The translations under genes were made by a program, and so were the position numbers. Positions 15,012-22,160 of a DNA stretch of 30,339 bases are shown one piece after another. The notes under the pieces were generated by a model. The model saw only the letters and a list, made by a program, of their open reading frames with translations. It was not told the origin of the DNA and searched no databases. This DNA comes from an uncultured Eubacteriales bacterium. Its GTDB lineage: Bacteria > Bacillota > Clostridia > Oscillospirales > Oscillospiraceae. The stretch's first letter is position 1. Every line of letters begins with the position of its first letter. The DNA is taken from contig URGI01000017.1 in NCBI GenBank assembly GCA_900547315.1, positions 1-30,339 on the forward strand, read 5' to 3'.

Positions 15012-15209
15012 TTATTTGTAAGGAATCATTTTCTTGATGGTTGCTTCGTTGGTGACGTCCGCATATACTTCGCTGCGCAGACGGCGGCAACGCTTGGTGT
15101 CCTTCTTGGTGAGGATATGGCTCTTGAAAGCATGTGCGCGTTTTACCTTACCGGTCTTGGTGAGATTGAATCTCTTCTTGGCACCGCTATGGGTCTTCAG
15201 TTTGGGCAT
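15012..15209 (-). CDS. rpmI: 50S ribosomal protein L35
   Basis: The 65-residue basic protein begins MPKLKTHSGAKKRFNLTKTGKVKRAHAFKSHIL and matches L35 over its length. It lies between infC and rplT with AAGGAG before the ATG, and is translated from the same message. Confidence 0.99.
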   Translation of the reverse strand: MPKLKTHSGAKKRFNLTKTGKVKRAHAFKSHILTKKDTKRCRRLRSEVYADVTNEATIKKMIPYK

Positions 15210-15263
15210 GATATTTTCTCCTTCCGTAACTGGGTTTAACAGGCTGACCTGTTGTAAACTTGA

Positions 15264-15839
15264 TTATTCTTCCGCTGCGGGGGCGGGCTTGGGAGCTTTG
15301 GGCTTTGCCGGCTTTTTCGGCGGGGTGACGGGCTTCGGGGAGAGGAAGATGGACATATTCCTGCCCTCCAGCTTCGGCGCTTTGTCAAGCACGGCGATCT
15401 CCGCGCACTTGTCTGCGTAGTCGCGCAAAAGCACCTCACCTATCTCGGTATGAGCCATCTCCCTGCCGCGGAAGCGCACAGATACCTTCACACGATCGCC
15501 GTCGGAGAGGAACTTCTGTCCGTTGCGGAGCTTCGTGTTGAAGTCGTTGGTGTCGATACCGGGAGACATACGGATCTCCTTGATCTCGATGACACGCTGA
15601 TTCTTCTTGGCTTCCTTTTCCTTCTTCGTCTGCTCGAAACGGAACTTACCATAGTCCATGATCTTACACACGGGGGGATTGGAGCCGGGAGCGATCTTAA
15701 CAAGATCAAGCTCGTTTTCCTCGGCTATCTTCAGCGCCGCCGCTGCGGACATGATGCCGAGCTGCTCGCCCTCACTGCCGATCAGGCGTACTTCTTTATC
15801 AAGGATCTCTTCGTTGATCTGATGAGTTGTGTTTGCGAT
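15264..15839 (-). CDS. infC: Translation initiation factor IF-3, with AUC start
   Basis: IF-3 binds the 30S subunit and checks start codons. The family sequence is clear (MSAAAALKIAEENELDLVKIAPGSNPPVCKIMDYGKFRF; IRMSPGIDTNDFNTKLRNGQKFL). The usual N-terminal part HQINEEILDKEVRLIGSEGEQLGI lies upstream of the first ATG (15752) in the same frame, and there is no ATG, GTG or TTG before the in-frame stop. GGAGG at 15849-15853 is nine bases before an ATC at 15839, so AUC is the likely start, giving 191 residues. Rare AUU/AUC/AUA starts on infC are known to permit feedback by IF-3. A second ATC at 15845 is too close to the GGAGG. The C-terminus has a Pro/Lys/Ala tail of about 22 residues. Confidence 0.95.
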   Translation of the reverse strand: MANTTHQINEEILDKEVRLIGSEGEQLGIMSAAAALKIAEENELDLVKIAPGSNPPVCKIMDYGKFRFEQTKKEKEAKKNQRVIEIKEIRMSPGIDTNDFNTKLRNGQKFLSDGDRVKVSVRFRGREMAHTEIGEVLLRDYADKCAEIAVLDKAPKLEGRNMSIFLSPKPVTPPKKPAKPKAPKPAPAAEE

Positions 15840-15859
15840 TGCGATTCACCTCCACGGAA

Positions 15860-15993
15860 AATAAAAACGCGGACGCACAGCATCCGCGAATAAAAACAAC
15901 ATTTAGCCCTCATAGGGCTGCTGCTCTTATTTACCTCGGCTGGCCAGATGCCGCCGGGTGAGGCCGGAGATGCCGTACCTTCTTTGTTTTAGC
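15860..15993 (-). ncRNA. L20-type leader / attenuator upstream of infC
   Basis: About 130 bases are transcribed before infC. They can form several hairpins, including AGCCCT-ATG-AGGGCT (near 15906-15920), and end in a terminator-like hairpin at 15868-15888 (nine pairs with one G-U, loop TGT) followed by TTTTTATTTT, only some 15 bases before the ribosome binding site. A terminator inside the leader of infC-rpmI-rplT is the arrangement of the Firmicutes L20 leader, where L20 binding favours termination. I have not matched the L20-binding junction base by base. Confidence 0.65.
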
Positions 15994-15999
15994 TTAGTT

Positions 16000-16028
16000 A
16001 TTATACCAGCAAAACCGCGATATGTCAA
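16000..16028 (-). promoter_or_regulatory. Promoter of the infC operon
   Basis: A perfect TTGACA and TATAAT are 17 bp apart on the minus strand, with a TGG extension before the -10. It is the strongest promoter in the window, as expected for a translation operon. Confidence 0.9.
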
Positions 16029-16064
16029 CAGTTTTTCGCGATTTTTTCGGGATAATTTTATGCT

Positions 16065-16145
16065 GCACCGCGGATAAATATACCGCGTGCGGGAAAACTA
16101 TGCGCATGGGCGGAAAGCCGCAGTGCGGCGGGTCACGCCGGACTG
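16065..16145 (+). other. Structured region upstream of the CmpB-like gene
   Basis: Two hairpins are visible. GCA-CGCGG pairs with CCGCG-TGC (16065-16090) with one bulged C, and CAGT-CGGCG pairs with CGCCG-ACTG (about 16121-16145) with a G opposite G. Between them runs GGGCGGAAAGCCGC. The region could be a cis-acting leader RNA, but it matches no riboswitch class that I can confirm. Confidence 0.4.
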
Positions 16146-16161
16146 ATACGGAGTTGATACG

Positions 16162-16527
16162 ATGGAAATGATCGCGGTTTATGTCACGGGCGGGCTGCTG
16201 TACGGCCTGATAGAGCTGCTGTGGCGCGGCTGGACGCACTGGTCGATGCTCCTGTGCGGCGGAGCCTGCTTCGCGCTGATGTATCAGATCAGCCTCTCGG
16301 CGCTCACATTCCCGTGGAAATGCCTGCTCAGCGCCTGCGTCATAACTGCGGTCGAGTTCGTCACCGGATGTTTGGTTAACATAATCCTGAAGTGGCAGAT
16401 CTGGGACTACTCCTCCCTGCCCGGAAACCTTTGGGGACAGATATGCCCACAGTTTTTTCTGATGTGGCTGCTGCTGTCTGTCCCCGGTCTAGGTCTGTGC
16501 CGACTGCTGTCTACAGCTCTGCGATGA
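16162..16527 (+). CDS. CmpB/TMEM229-like small membrane protein
   Basis: The 121-residue protein has four hydrophobic segments and the stretch WQIWDYSSLPGNLWGQICPQFFLMW, which is the signature of the family annotated as putative ABC transporter permease (PF06541, related to animal TMEM229). No ABC ATPase is adjacent, so a transport role is doubtful and the function is unknown. ACGGAG lies nine bases before the ATG. Its last 17 bases overlap the end of the convergent SHOCT gene, leaving no room for a terminator between them. Confidence 0.8.
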   Translation: MEMIAVYVTGGLLYGLIELLWRGWTHWSMLLCGGACFALMYQISLSALTFPWKCLLSACVITAVEFVTGCLVNIILKWQIWDYSSLPGNLWGQICPQFFLMWLLLSVPGLGLCRLLSTALR

Positions 16528-16894
16528 TCTCCCTGCGCTTGGCCTCGTATTCGTCCTGGCTGATAAGCCCCGAATCGTAAAGCTCCTGAAGCTTTTCCAA
16601 ACGGCTCCTGGCATCATCCTGCGGCGCGCCCTGCACGTCGGATTCTATCGTTATCTCGGGGCCTACATAATTTTTCCCGAACGCCGAATATATCCCGTAG
16701 CCGCACATCGCGGCGGCCATCACCGTCCAGAGTATGCCGAACGCGCCGAAGGTCGGGATGGCCACGAATATGCCGATCAGCACGAATATACCGCCGACTA
16801 CCGCGCTCATGGCGCCGCTTGCTTTGCCGGGGCGCTTGGTCACGCGGTATTTTTTGTTGCCGTTATTGTCGAAATTATTCTGCATATCGCTCAA
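16511..16894 (-). CDS. SHOCT-domain membrane protein
   Basis: The 127-residue product has a basic N-terminus, two hydrophobic segments (about 28-50 and 52-68) and a C-terminal SHOCT domain, RLEKLQELYDSGLISQDEYEAKRREIIAEL, the short bihelical module found at the end of many unrelated proteins and often linked to membrane or envelope functions. The frame starts at a TTG (16894) whose bases overlap the deoC stop (TTGA), so translation is probably coupled; an ATG three codons later (16885) is the alternative start. It is cotranscribed with deoC. Its role is unknown. Confidence 0.85.
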   Translation of the reverse strand: MSDMQNNFDNNGNKKYRVTKRPGKASGAMSAVVGGIFVLIGIFVAIPTFGAFGILWTVMAAAMCGYGIYSAFGKNYVGPEITIESDVQGAPQDDARSRLEKLQELYDSGLISQDEYEAKRREIIAEL

Positions 16895-17574
16895 TAATTC
16901 TCGTTCGGCGCGCCCTCCGCCTTCTCAAGCTCCATTGCGAGCTTGACGATACGGCTGGTGCCGAGACGATCCGCGCCGAGATCAATGAAGTCCTCGGCAT
17001 CCTGAAGCGAGGAGATGCCGCCGGCGGCCTTGACCTTCACGGTCGGCGGGCACTCGCGGCGCATGAGCGCCACGTCCTCACGTGTAGCGCCGCCCTTGGA
17101 AAAGCCGGTGGAGGTCTTGATGAAGTCCGCGCCGCAGTCTGAGACGATGTGGCAGAGCTTTATCTTCTCCTCCTCGGTCAGCAGGCAGCACTCGATGATG
17201 ACCTTGAGTATATGGCCGCGGGTAGCCTCGCGCACGGCGCTGATATCGCGCGCGACATCCTCCCAGCAGCCGTCCTTGACCATGGAGACGTTGATGACCA
17301 TGTCTATCTCCTCCGCGCCGTTGCGGACGGCGTCGGCGGCTTCATACGCCTTGGCGGCGGTGGTCATGTAGCCGTTGGGGAAGCCGATGACGGTGCAGAT
17401 GGTGAGCTTATCGCCGACGTAGCGGCGCGCGCCAGCGACATGGCAGGGCGGGATGCAGACGCTCGCGCAGTTGTATTTGATTGCCTGATCGCAGAGCTTG
17501 CGGATTTCGTCGCTTGTGCAGTCAACGCGCAGCAGGGTGTGGTCGCATTTTTCGAGAATGTCTTTTATGTCCAC
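16891..17574 (-). CDS. deoC: Deoxyribose-phosphate aldolase
   Basis: DeoC cleaves 2-deoxyribose 5-phosphate to glyceraldehyde 3-phosphate and acetaldehyde in nucleoside breakdown. The 227-residue protein has the class I aldolase residues: Asp91 in EIDMVIN, Lys153 in FIKTSTGF (Schiff base) and Lys182 in VKVKAAGGI. I chose the GTG at 17574 because AAGGAG lies before it and the product then begins DIKDILEKCDHTLL, as family members do; the longer frame to 17649 runs through the promoter. No other deo gene is adjacent. Confidence 0.96.
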   Translation of the reverse strand: MDIKDILEKCDHTLLRVDCTSDEIRKLCDQAIKYNCASVCIPPCHVAGARRYVGDKLTICTVIGFPNGYMTTAAKAYEAADAVRNGAEEIDMVINVSMVKDGCWEDVARDISAVREATRGHILKVIIECCLLTEEEKIKLCHIVSDCGADFIKTSTGFSKGGATREDVALMRRECPPTVKVKAAGGISSLQDAEDFIDLGADRLGTSRIVKLAMELEKAEGAPNENY

Positions 17575-17620
17575 AATATATCTCCTTATCTTCTTGATCT
17601 GATTAATCTGAACCGTCGGT

Positions 17621-17649
17621 ATTATACCTTTTTTCTCAGGCATATTCAA
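17621..17649 (-). promoter_or_regulatory. Promoter of deoC
   Basis: TTGAAT and TATAAT are 17 bp apart on the minus strand. The -10 lies inside a short palindrome, GGTATTATACC, which could be an operator. Confidence 0.75.
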
Positions 17650-17700
17650 GTATCTGGTGTGAATAGATTGAAATATCTCAACGAAAAGGACGGTTTCGGA

Positions 17701-18324
17701 ATGGACATGAACACCGAGAATAACTACACGCGGCTCGTCGGCGCTATGGCGGGGCGTCCCGTTTTATCCCATTCTGCACGCGGTGAGGATTTTTACTGCT
17801 TCCCGCTTGAGGTCGTGCGGCTGTCGGGCGCGGCGGACAATATAAATATAATAGTGCGCGCTGAGCAGCTCGCGGCGCTGGAGGCCGCGGAGCATGAAAA
17901 GCTCTGCGTCGTCGGGCAGCTGCGCACCTTCAATAACCGCCGCGGCGTCGGGGCAAAGCTTGTGATAACAGTGTTCGCAAAGGAGCTGTTCTTCTGCGAT
18001 GAACCGGACTGCAACGAGGTGTATCTGCGCGGTACGCTCTGCAAGCCGCCGAACCTGCGCACGACGCCGATGGGGCGCGACATCTGCGACCTCATGCTCG
18101 CCGTGAACCGGCACTACGGGCGGTCGGACTATCTGCCCTGCATATGCTGGGGGCCGCGGGCACGGTCGGCGGCGCAGTGGGGCGTCGGTACGATGCTGCG
18201 GCTTGAGGGGCGCATCCAGAGCCGCCGCTACATAAAGGTCAGCGAGGACGGCGCGGAGGAGCGCACCGCTTTTGAGGTCTCCGCCGCCGAGGTCGAGGAG
18301 CTGCCCGCGGAGGTGAAAGTGTAG
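17701..18324 (+). CDS. Possible tandem OB-fold (single-stranded DNA-binding-like) protein
   Basis: The 207-residue product seems to hold two similar beta-rich halves, about 10-105 and 110-207. Each opens with an SSB-like strand (TRLVGAMAGRPVLSH; EVYLRGTLCKPPNLRTTPMGRDICDLMLAVNR) and has the later strand seen in SSB and PriB proteins (VVGQLRTFNNRRG; LRLEGRIQSRRY). The second half, with PMGRDICDLMLAVNR, is the more convincing. It lacks the acidic C-terminal tip of replicative SSB. AAAAGGA lies about ten bases before the ATG at 17701; a second ATG at 17707 is possible. It diverges from deoC. DNA binding is inference. Confidence 0.6.
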   Translation: MDMNTENNYTRLVGAMAGRPVLSHSARGEDFYCFPLEVVRLSGAADNINIIVRAEQLAALEAAEHEKLCVVGQLRTFNNRRGVGAKLVITVFAKELFFCDEPDCNEVYLRGTLCKPPNLRTTPMGRDICDLMLAVNRHYGRSDYLPCICWGPRARSAAQWGVGTMLRLEGRIQSRRYIKVSEDGAEERTAFEVSAAEVEELPAEVKV

Positions 18325-18396
18325 GGGGATATGGCTGCAAAATGTGGATTTATTGTGGGGAAGCACTTTCTTTTATTCCCTGCTCCATGCTTGACT

Positions 18397-18644
18397 CTGG
18401 CGACCCCTTCGGCGCTGCGCGCCACTGTCTCGCCGCGACGCCGTTGCACTACCCTAGAAGGGGCAGCGCTTCGCGGCAAAGTTTTCGCACTGGCGCAATA
18501 GCTGCACCTCCCCCTTGGCGCCCCTTTTAGGTAGCGAAGCGGCGGCGCGGTAGTGAATGACATGCCGGGGGCATGTCAGAGCCGCGCCGTGACCGAGCCG
18601 CAGCGAGACGCTGGCGGCCGTAAGGCCGACTGAGGGGTCGCCAG
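18397..18644. repeat. Interspersed repeat, copy 2, with 12-bp terminal inverted repeats
   Basis: The 18325-18743 interval has no gene. CTGGCGACCCCT at 18397-18408 is exactly inverted at 18633-18644, giving a unit of about 248 bp. Inside are GGGGCAGCGCTTCGCGGCAAA, shared with copy 1, a partly inverted relative near 18515-18545 (GGCGCCCCTTTTAGGTAGCG), and a hairpin ACATGCC-GGG-GGCATGT. No transposase frame is present, so it resembles a MITE or a non-coding repeat. Confidence 0.7.
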
Positions 18645-18707
18645 TGTGGATAAACGAGCAGAGTGCAAAAGAAAAAGCTCACCGCAAACAACAGTGTATA
18701 CACCCAA

Positions 18708-18736
18708 AACAGGCAGGGCAAATCGCCCTGCCTGTT
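18708..18736 (-). terminator. Terminator after the DUF4097 gene
   Basis: AACAGGCAGGGC and its exact complement make a 12-bp stem with a five-base loop just past the stop. On the minus strand the stem ends in a short T run. Confidence 0.75.
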
Positions 18737-18743
18737 CTATATT

Positions 18744-19622
18744 TCATTCATACTTTTCAGCCACTATCTGCAAATCACCACTCACGGTATCGACCGAAAA
18801 CGCGGCGTTCTCCGACACGGTGCAGTCGATGCTGTGAACCATGTCGCCGGAGACGGAGCTGAACCGCACCGACGGCTGCGTGCCTTCCGGTACAAGCAGC
18901 GACACATTGCCGCTCACGGTATTTATCTTCAGCTTCGCGTCCGCATTGCGCATACCGATCTGAACCTCGCCGCTGACCGTCTCGGCGGTGACCGTCCCGA
19001 TGGTACAATTGCGGAAGATGACATTGCCGGAGACGGAGCTGACGCTCAACTTCTCCATTGTCATGCCCTCGGCGCTGATGCTACTCGTGGTCATATCTAC
19101 CGCGACATCCTCAAGCTCAATCGTCTCGGGAAGCCCGATGCGCAGATACTTGACCGGCAGCTCGTCGCGCCGCGCGGAATATTTTATCTCGAGCCTGCCG
19201 TTTTCGACGCGCCAGCACAGCGCCGTCCCGTCGTCCAGCGGGTTTTCGCATGTCTCGGAAATCTTTATCTCGTCCCCGCTCACGGGCACGATCTCGACGA
19301 TGCCCGCAATCCATGCGAGGTTCAGCGAGCTTACGCCATCAGCCGCTACGCTGTACGTATTATCCGCCGAAACCTCGTTCCAGCTGCGCACGCCGATGTA
19401 ATCGCCACTGCCCGTGACGTTGGCGTCGTCGATCTGCTCCATGATATAGCTGCCCGCCTTGTCGATGGCCTCGTTTATCATTTCCCCGACGCTGTTGGTG
19501 CTCCCGTCCTCGCGCCGAACCTCGATATTCGCGCCGTCCTTCAGGCTTATCGAGCTGATTATTATGCCGAGAACGATAAGAGCCGCGGCGGTGATAAGTA
19601 CGATTTTCGTGCTCTTTTTCAT
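18744..19622 (-). CDS. Toastrack/DUF4097 surface protein
   Basis: The 292-residue protein has one N-terminal membrane segment (about 8-27) and then a repeated beta structure in which VSG recurs every 20-25 residues (SSVSGNVIFRN, ETVSGEVQIGM, NTVSGNVSLLV, SSVSGDMVHSI, DTVSGDLQIVA), the pattern of the DUF4097 toastrack domain. The chain is expected on the outer face of the membrane. Such domains occur with LiaF/PspC-type envelope-stress modules. AAGGAG lies eight bases before the ATG at 19622; a GTG at 19628 overlaps the stop of the previous gene but is too close to the site. It is the last gene of the PadR operon. Confidence 0.88.
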   Translation of the reverse strand: MKKSTKIVLITAAALIVLGIIISSISLKDGANIEVRREDGSTNSVGEMINEAIDKAGSYIMEQIDDANVTGSGDYIGVRSWNEVSADNTYSVAADGVSSLNLAWIAGIVEIVPVSGDEIKISETCENPLDDGTALCWRVENGRLEIKYSARRDELPVKYLRIGLPETIELEDVAVDMTTSSISAEGMTMEKLSVSSVSGNVIFRNCTIGTVTAETVSGEVQIGMRNADAKLKINTVSGNVSLLVPEGTQPSVRFSSVSGDMVHSIDCTVSENAAFSVDTVSGDLQIVAEKYE

Positions 19623-19624
19623 GT

Positions 19625-20212
19625 TCACTGCTCCTTTTTGATAAGTAACTCCTTGATCTTATGCCACAGTGCCGATGTCGCCCGCACAATGAGCTTAACG
19701 AGCCACACCGCCCCAAGTCCCGCCAGCAGCGCCGCGCCCAGCGCGATGAGCGCCATGCCGGTCAGCAGTCCCCATGGGACGCTGAGGTAGCCGAATATCG
19801 CCGCGCCTACAAGCGTCACCGCCCCGACGACCAGCGCGACAACTACCGCCAGCACCGCCAGCGCTACCGCCCACAGCGCGATGAACAGCCCCAGCACGAC
19901 CGCGGCGGCAGCAATGAGCAGCGGCAGCCATATCGGGCAGAGCACCACCGCCAGCAGGATGCTGAACGCCGTCCAGCCTCCGCTTGGCCGCACGCGGCTG
20001 CGCACCAGTTCCGACATTGGCATGTCGCGCAGCAGCTCTTTTGCGATCTCTTCCGGATCGCCGAGGCGCGCGGCGGCCTCCTCTTCGGTCATGCCGTCCT
20101 CTATCATATCGGAAAACATCTCGTCGTAATACGCGACGTTCTTCTCTATCTCACTCTGCGGCATCTGCGCGAGACGCCAGCGCAGCAGCCGCAGGAATTC
20201 AGCTCTGCTCAT
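19625..20212 (-). CDS. HAAS/DUF1700 membrane protein
   Basis: The 195-residue protein starts with the HAAS domain (MSRAEFLRLLRWRLAQMPQSEIEKNVAYYDEMFSDMIEDGMTEEEAAARLGDPEEIAKELL, with the typical YYDEMF and GDPEEIA), followed by a long, Ala/Val/Leu-rich membrane part with about four segments. Proteins of this kind sit beside PadR regulators and toastrack proteins and are thought to pass envelope signals. GGGGAGG lies eight bases before the ATG at 20212. The gene overlaps the end of padR by 14 bases, so the two are translationally linked. Confidence 0.9.
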   Translation of the reverse strand: MSRAEFLRLLRWRLAQMPQSEIEKNVAYYDEMFSDMIEDGMTEEEAAARLGDPEEIAKELLRDMPMSELVRSRVRPSGGWTAFSILLAVVLCPIWLPLLIAAAAVVLGLFIALWAVALAVLAVVVALVVGAVTLVGAAIFGYLSVPWGLLTGMALIALGAALLAGLGAVWLVKLIVRATSALWHKIKELLIKKEQ

Positions 20213-20525
20213 CTTCAAGTCCTCCCCTGATAAACTCATACATCGCCTCAAGCTCACCCCAGCTGTCCGCGAAGTCGCGAAGCTGCTTTCTCCCCAGCTC
20301 CGTGATATGATAAAATTTTCTGAGCCGCCCGCTGTGCTCCACGGAGTACACCGTGAGGCAGCCCGCCGACTCCAGCCGCCGCAGTATCGGATACAGCGTT
20401 GATTCCGTGACGTTGACGCAGCCGGACAGATCCTTGACTATCTTATAGCCGTAGGAATCGCCCCGCGCCGTGGCGGCGAGCACGCAGTTCTCGATAAGTC
20501 CGCGCTTCATCTGCGCGTCGAGCAT
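20199..20525 (-). CDS. PadR family transcriptional regulator
   Basis: The 108-residue protein has the PadR winged helix: MKRGLIENCVLAATARGDSYGYKIVKDL, then NVTESTLYPILRRLESAGCL with the recognition helix, then the wing and a C-terminal dimerisation helix (RKQLRDFADSWGELEAMYEFIRGG). PadR proteins are usually repressors of their own operon. The operator-like palindrome in its promoter supports this. It is the first gene of padR-HAAS-DUF4097; the regulator probably responds to the envelope state through its partners, which is inference. Confidence 0.95.
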   Translation of the reverse strand: MLDAQMKRGLIENCVLAATARGDSYGYKIVKDLSGCVNVTESTLYPILRRLESAGCLTVYSVEHSGRLRKFYHITELGRKQLRDFADSWGELEAMYEFIRGGLEDEQS

Positions 20526-20545
20526 ATTGCATACCCCCTTTCGCG

Positions 20546-20578
20546 TTATACTATATACTGCATAGTATAAGTTGTCAA
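20546..20578 (-). promoter_or_regulatory. padR operon promoter with palindromic operator
   Basis: TTGACA (20573-20578) and TATAGT (20550-20555) are 17 bp apart on the minus strand. TTATACTA (20546-20553) and TAGTATAA (20563-20570) are exact inverted repeats nine bases apart that cover the -10 and the spacer. A regulator bound there would block RNA polymerase, as expected for autorepression by PadR. Confidence 0.8.
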
Positions 20579-20677
20579 GAGGTATGGCAAAGTTTTTTCT
20601 GACGCTTGGAACACAGTTTTGTCGAAGCCATTGACGCGGGGAAAAATATATATTATGTTAACCTTGGAGGTGGTCAT

Positions 20678-21226
20678 GTGTGTAAAAAAATTGTTCTGTC
20701 CGCGGTTGCGGCGCTGCTGATGGCGGCGGCGAATCTGAATCTCTGCTGCTCGGTGCTCGTCAACGGGCGCGAAGTGCCGGGTTTCTACTCCCCCACCCGC
20801 GCCGATATCTGTGAGGGTACGGCGTATGAGGCGGCCTGCGAGCTGCTGCCCGACACGCCGGAGCTGCCGCTGGTGCAGCGTCACTATTCGCTCCGTCTCC
20901 GCGCGCCGAAGAGCGACGGCGCGGCGCTGACCGACGCGATACTGCGGCGGACAGACGGGCTGGGCGTGTATTACGCGGTGTTTGTCAACGGCGACGAGAT
21001 GGGGCTTGTCGAGGACGACGACCGCATGAAAGCAATGCTCCGGTCGAACCTGTATTATCAGATCCCCAATTCCGCGATCTACGCCAGCTACCACGGCGAG
21101 ATCGACATCCGCGCCGTCTACGCGCCCGACGGCATGACCACGCCGTATGACGACATGGTTCTGCTCGTCCGCGGCCGCGCCCCGATCCGCTGCGTGGACG
21201 CCGAGGGCAACACCTTTGTGGTATAA
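20678..21226 (+). CDS. Secreted protein of unknown function
   Basis: The 182-residue product begins VCKKIVLSAVAALLMAAANLNLCCSVLVNG, a signal peptide or membrane anchor with a Cys pair near its end. The rest has a short repeated theme: VLVNGREVPGFYSP, then YYAVFVNGDEMGLVEDDDRMKAML, and ends in a strand-rich part. The second stretch resembles the N-terminal half of some clostridial M23 peptidases and SpoIIQ-like proteins, but there is no catalytic domain. I chose the GTG at 20678 because GGAGG lies seven bases before it; no ATG in frame is near. It has its own terminator. The name of the family is not known to me. Confidence 0.7.
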   Translation: MCKKIVLSAVAALLMAAANLNLCCSVLVNGREVPGFYSPTRADICEGTAYEAACELLPDTPELPLVQRHYSLRLRAPKSDGAALTDAILRRTDGLGVYYAVFVNGDEMGLVEDDDRMKAMLRSNLYYQIPNSAIYASYHGEIDIRAVYAPDGMTTPYDDMVLLVRGRAPIRCVDAEGNTFVV

Positions 21227-21228
21227 AT

Positions 21229-21263
21229 AAACAGAGAGTATGCAGATCGCATACTCTCTGTTT
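21229..21263. terminator. Bidirectional terminator
   Basis: A 15-bp perfect stem (AAACAGAGAGTATGC with its complement) and a five-base loop are followed by TTGTTTT on the plus strand. It lies between convergent genes. Confidence 0.93.
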
Positions 21264-21278
21264 TTGTTTTCAATCAAA

Positions 21279-22160
21279 TTACAGGCCGATTATGTCCTTT
21301 ATCTTCTCAAAGAAGCTTGCAACGGAGGTGACGACCTTCTTCACGGTCTGGATGAAGCCGACGACCTGAGTCTTGGCGTTGGACACCTTCTTGAGGGTGT
21401 TCTGCACTTCCTCGACGCGGGATTTCAGCGCGTCGCCGTCCAGCTTTTCAAGGGAGCGGCAGAGCGTGATGAGCTGGTTTATCTGCGCGTCGGTCAGCGT
21501 GACGTTATACTGCTTGGCGATCTCGATTATCTCCTGCTTTATCTGATCGTCGGTCATGTTCTTCGTCTCGTCAAGCATGAGCTTGAGGTCGTTGACGATG
21601 GAGGTGGAGTCCATGGTACCGATCTCGTTTGCAAGCTCGCCGGTGATGGTCAGCTCCTGGGTGCTGACAAGCTTTGCGACATCGTCCAGCTTCTTGCCGG
21701 TCATGTCCTCATATGCCTTGTAAACACCGGTGAGGGCGGCGGTGCCGCTGACCTCGAACGGAGCCGCGACGACGACCTTCGCGTCGGTGATGCCGGCGGT
21801 GGCCAGCGCGCTTATGTACATCTCGGGGGTGCACCATGTGATATTGCTGGTGGTGACGTCCATGCCGCTGCCGTCGCTGAGAAGCTGGACATAGACGCTG
21901 GAGATGGAGCGTGTGCCGATGAGGGAGCTGTCAACATAGCCCTCAAGGTACTGGCGCTCCTCGGCGTTCGTGACCTTCATCTCGATGCAGCTGCCGCGCT
22001 CCACGCCGAAGGCCTGATACACCGCCGCGACCTGATCCTCGTTGAGGTCTGCGCCGATGACCGCGCGGGTCATCCCGTTATCCGCGTACGCGGGGACACA
22101 CATCGCCGCTATCAGCATAACGGCCAGCAGCAGTGTGGTTATTCTTCTGAATTTCTTCAT
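21279..22160 (-). CDS. DUF1002 secreted protein (YpuA-like)
   Basis: The 293-residue protein has a classic signal peptide (MKKFRRITTLLLAVMLIAAMCVPAYA, cut after AYA) and the DUF1002 pattern: AVIGADLNEDQVAAVYQAFGV, then GTRSISSVYVQLL, NITWCTPEMYISALATAGITDAKVVVAAPFEVSGTAALTGVYKAYE. The C-terminal third is helical and charged. Family function is unknown; members are exported in many Firmicutes. AAAGGATGA precedes the ATG. No other gene shares its transcription unit. The 22161-22317 gap upstream is very AT-rich and carries an inverted repeat GTTAC-CATATT-GTAAC (22258-22273). Confidence 0.9.
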   Translation of the reverse strand: MKKFRRITTLLLAVMLIAAMCVPAYADNGMTRAVIGADLNEDQVAAVYQAFGVERGSCIEMKVTNAEERQYLEGYVDSSLIGTRSISSVYVQLLSDGSGMDVTTSNITWCTPEMYISALATAGITDAKVVVAAPFEVSGTAALTGVYKAYEDMTGKKLDDVAKLVSTQELTITGELANEIGTMDSTSIVNDLKLMLDETKNMTDDQIKQEIIEIAKQYNVTLTDAQINQLITLCRSLEKLDGDALKSRVEEVQNTLKKVSNAKTQVVGFIQTVKKVVTSVASFFEKIKDIIGL

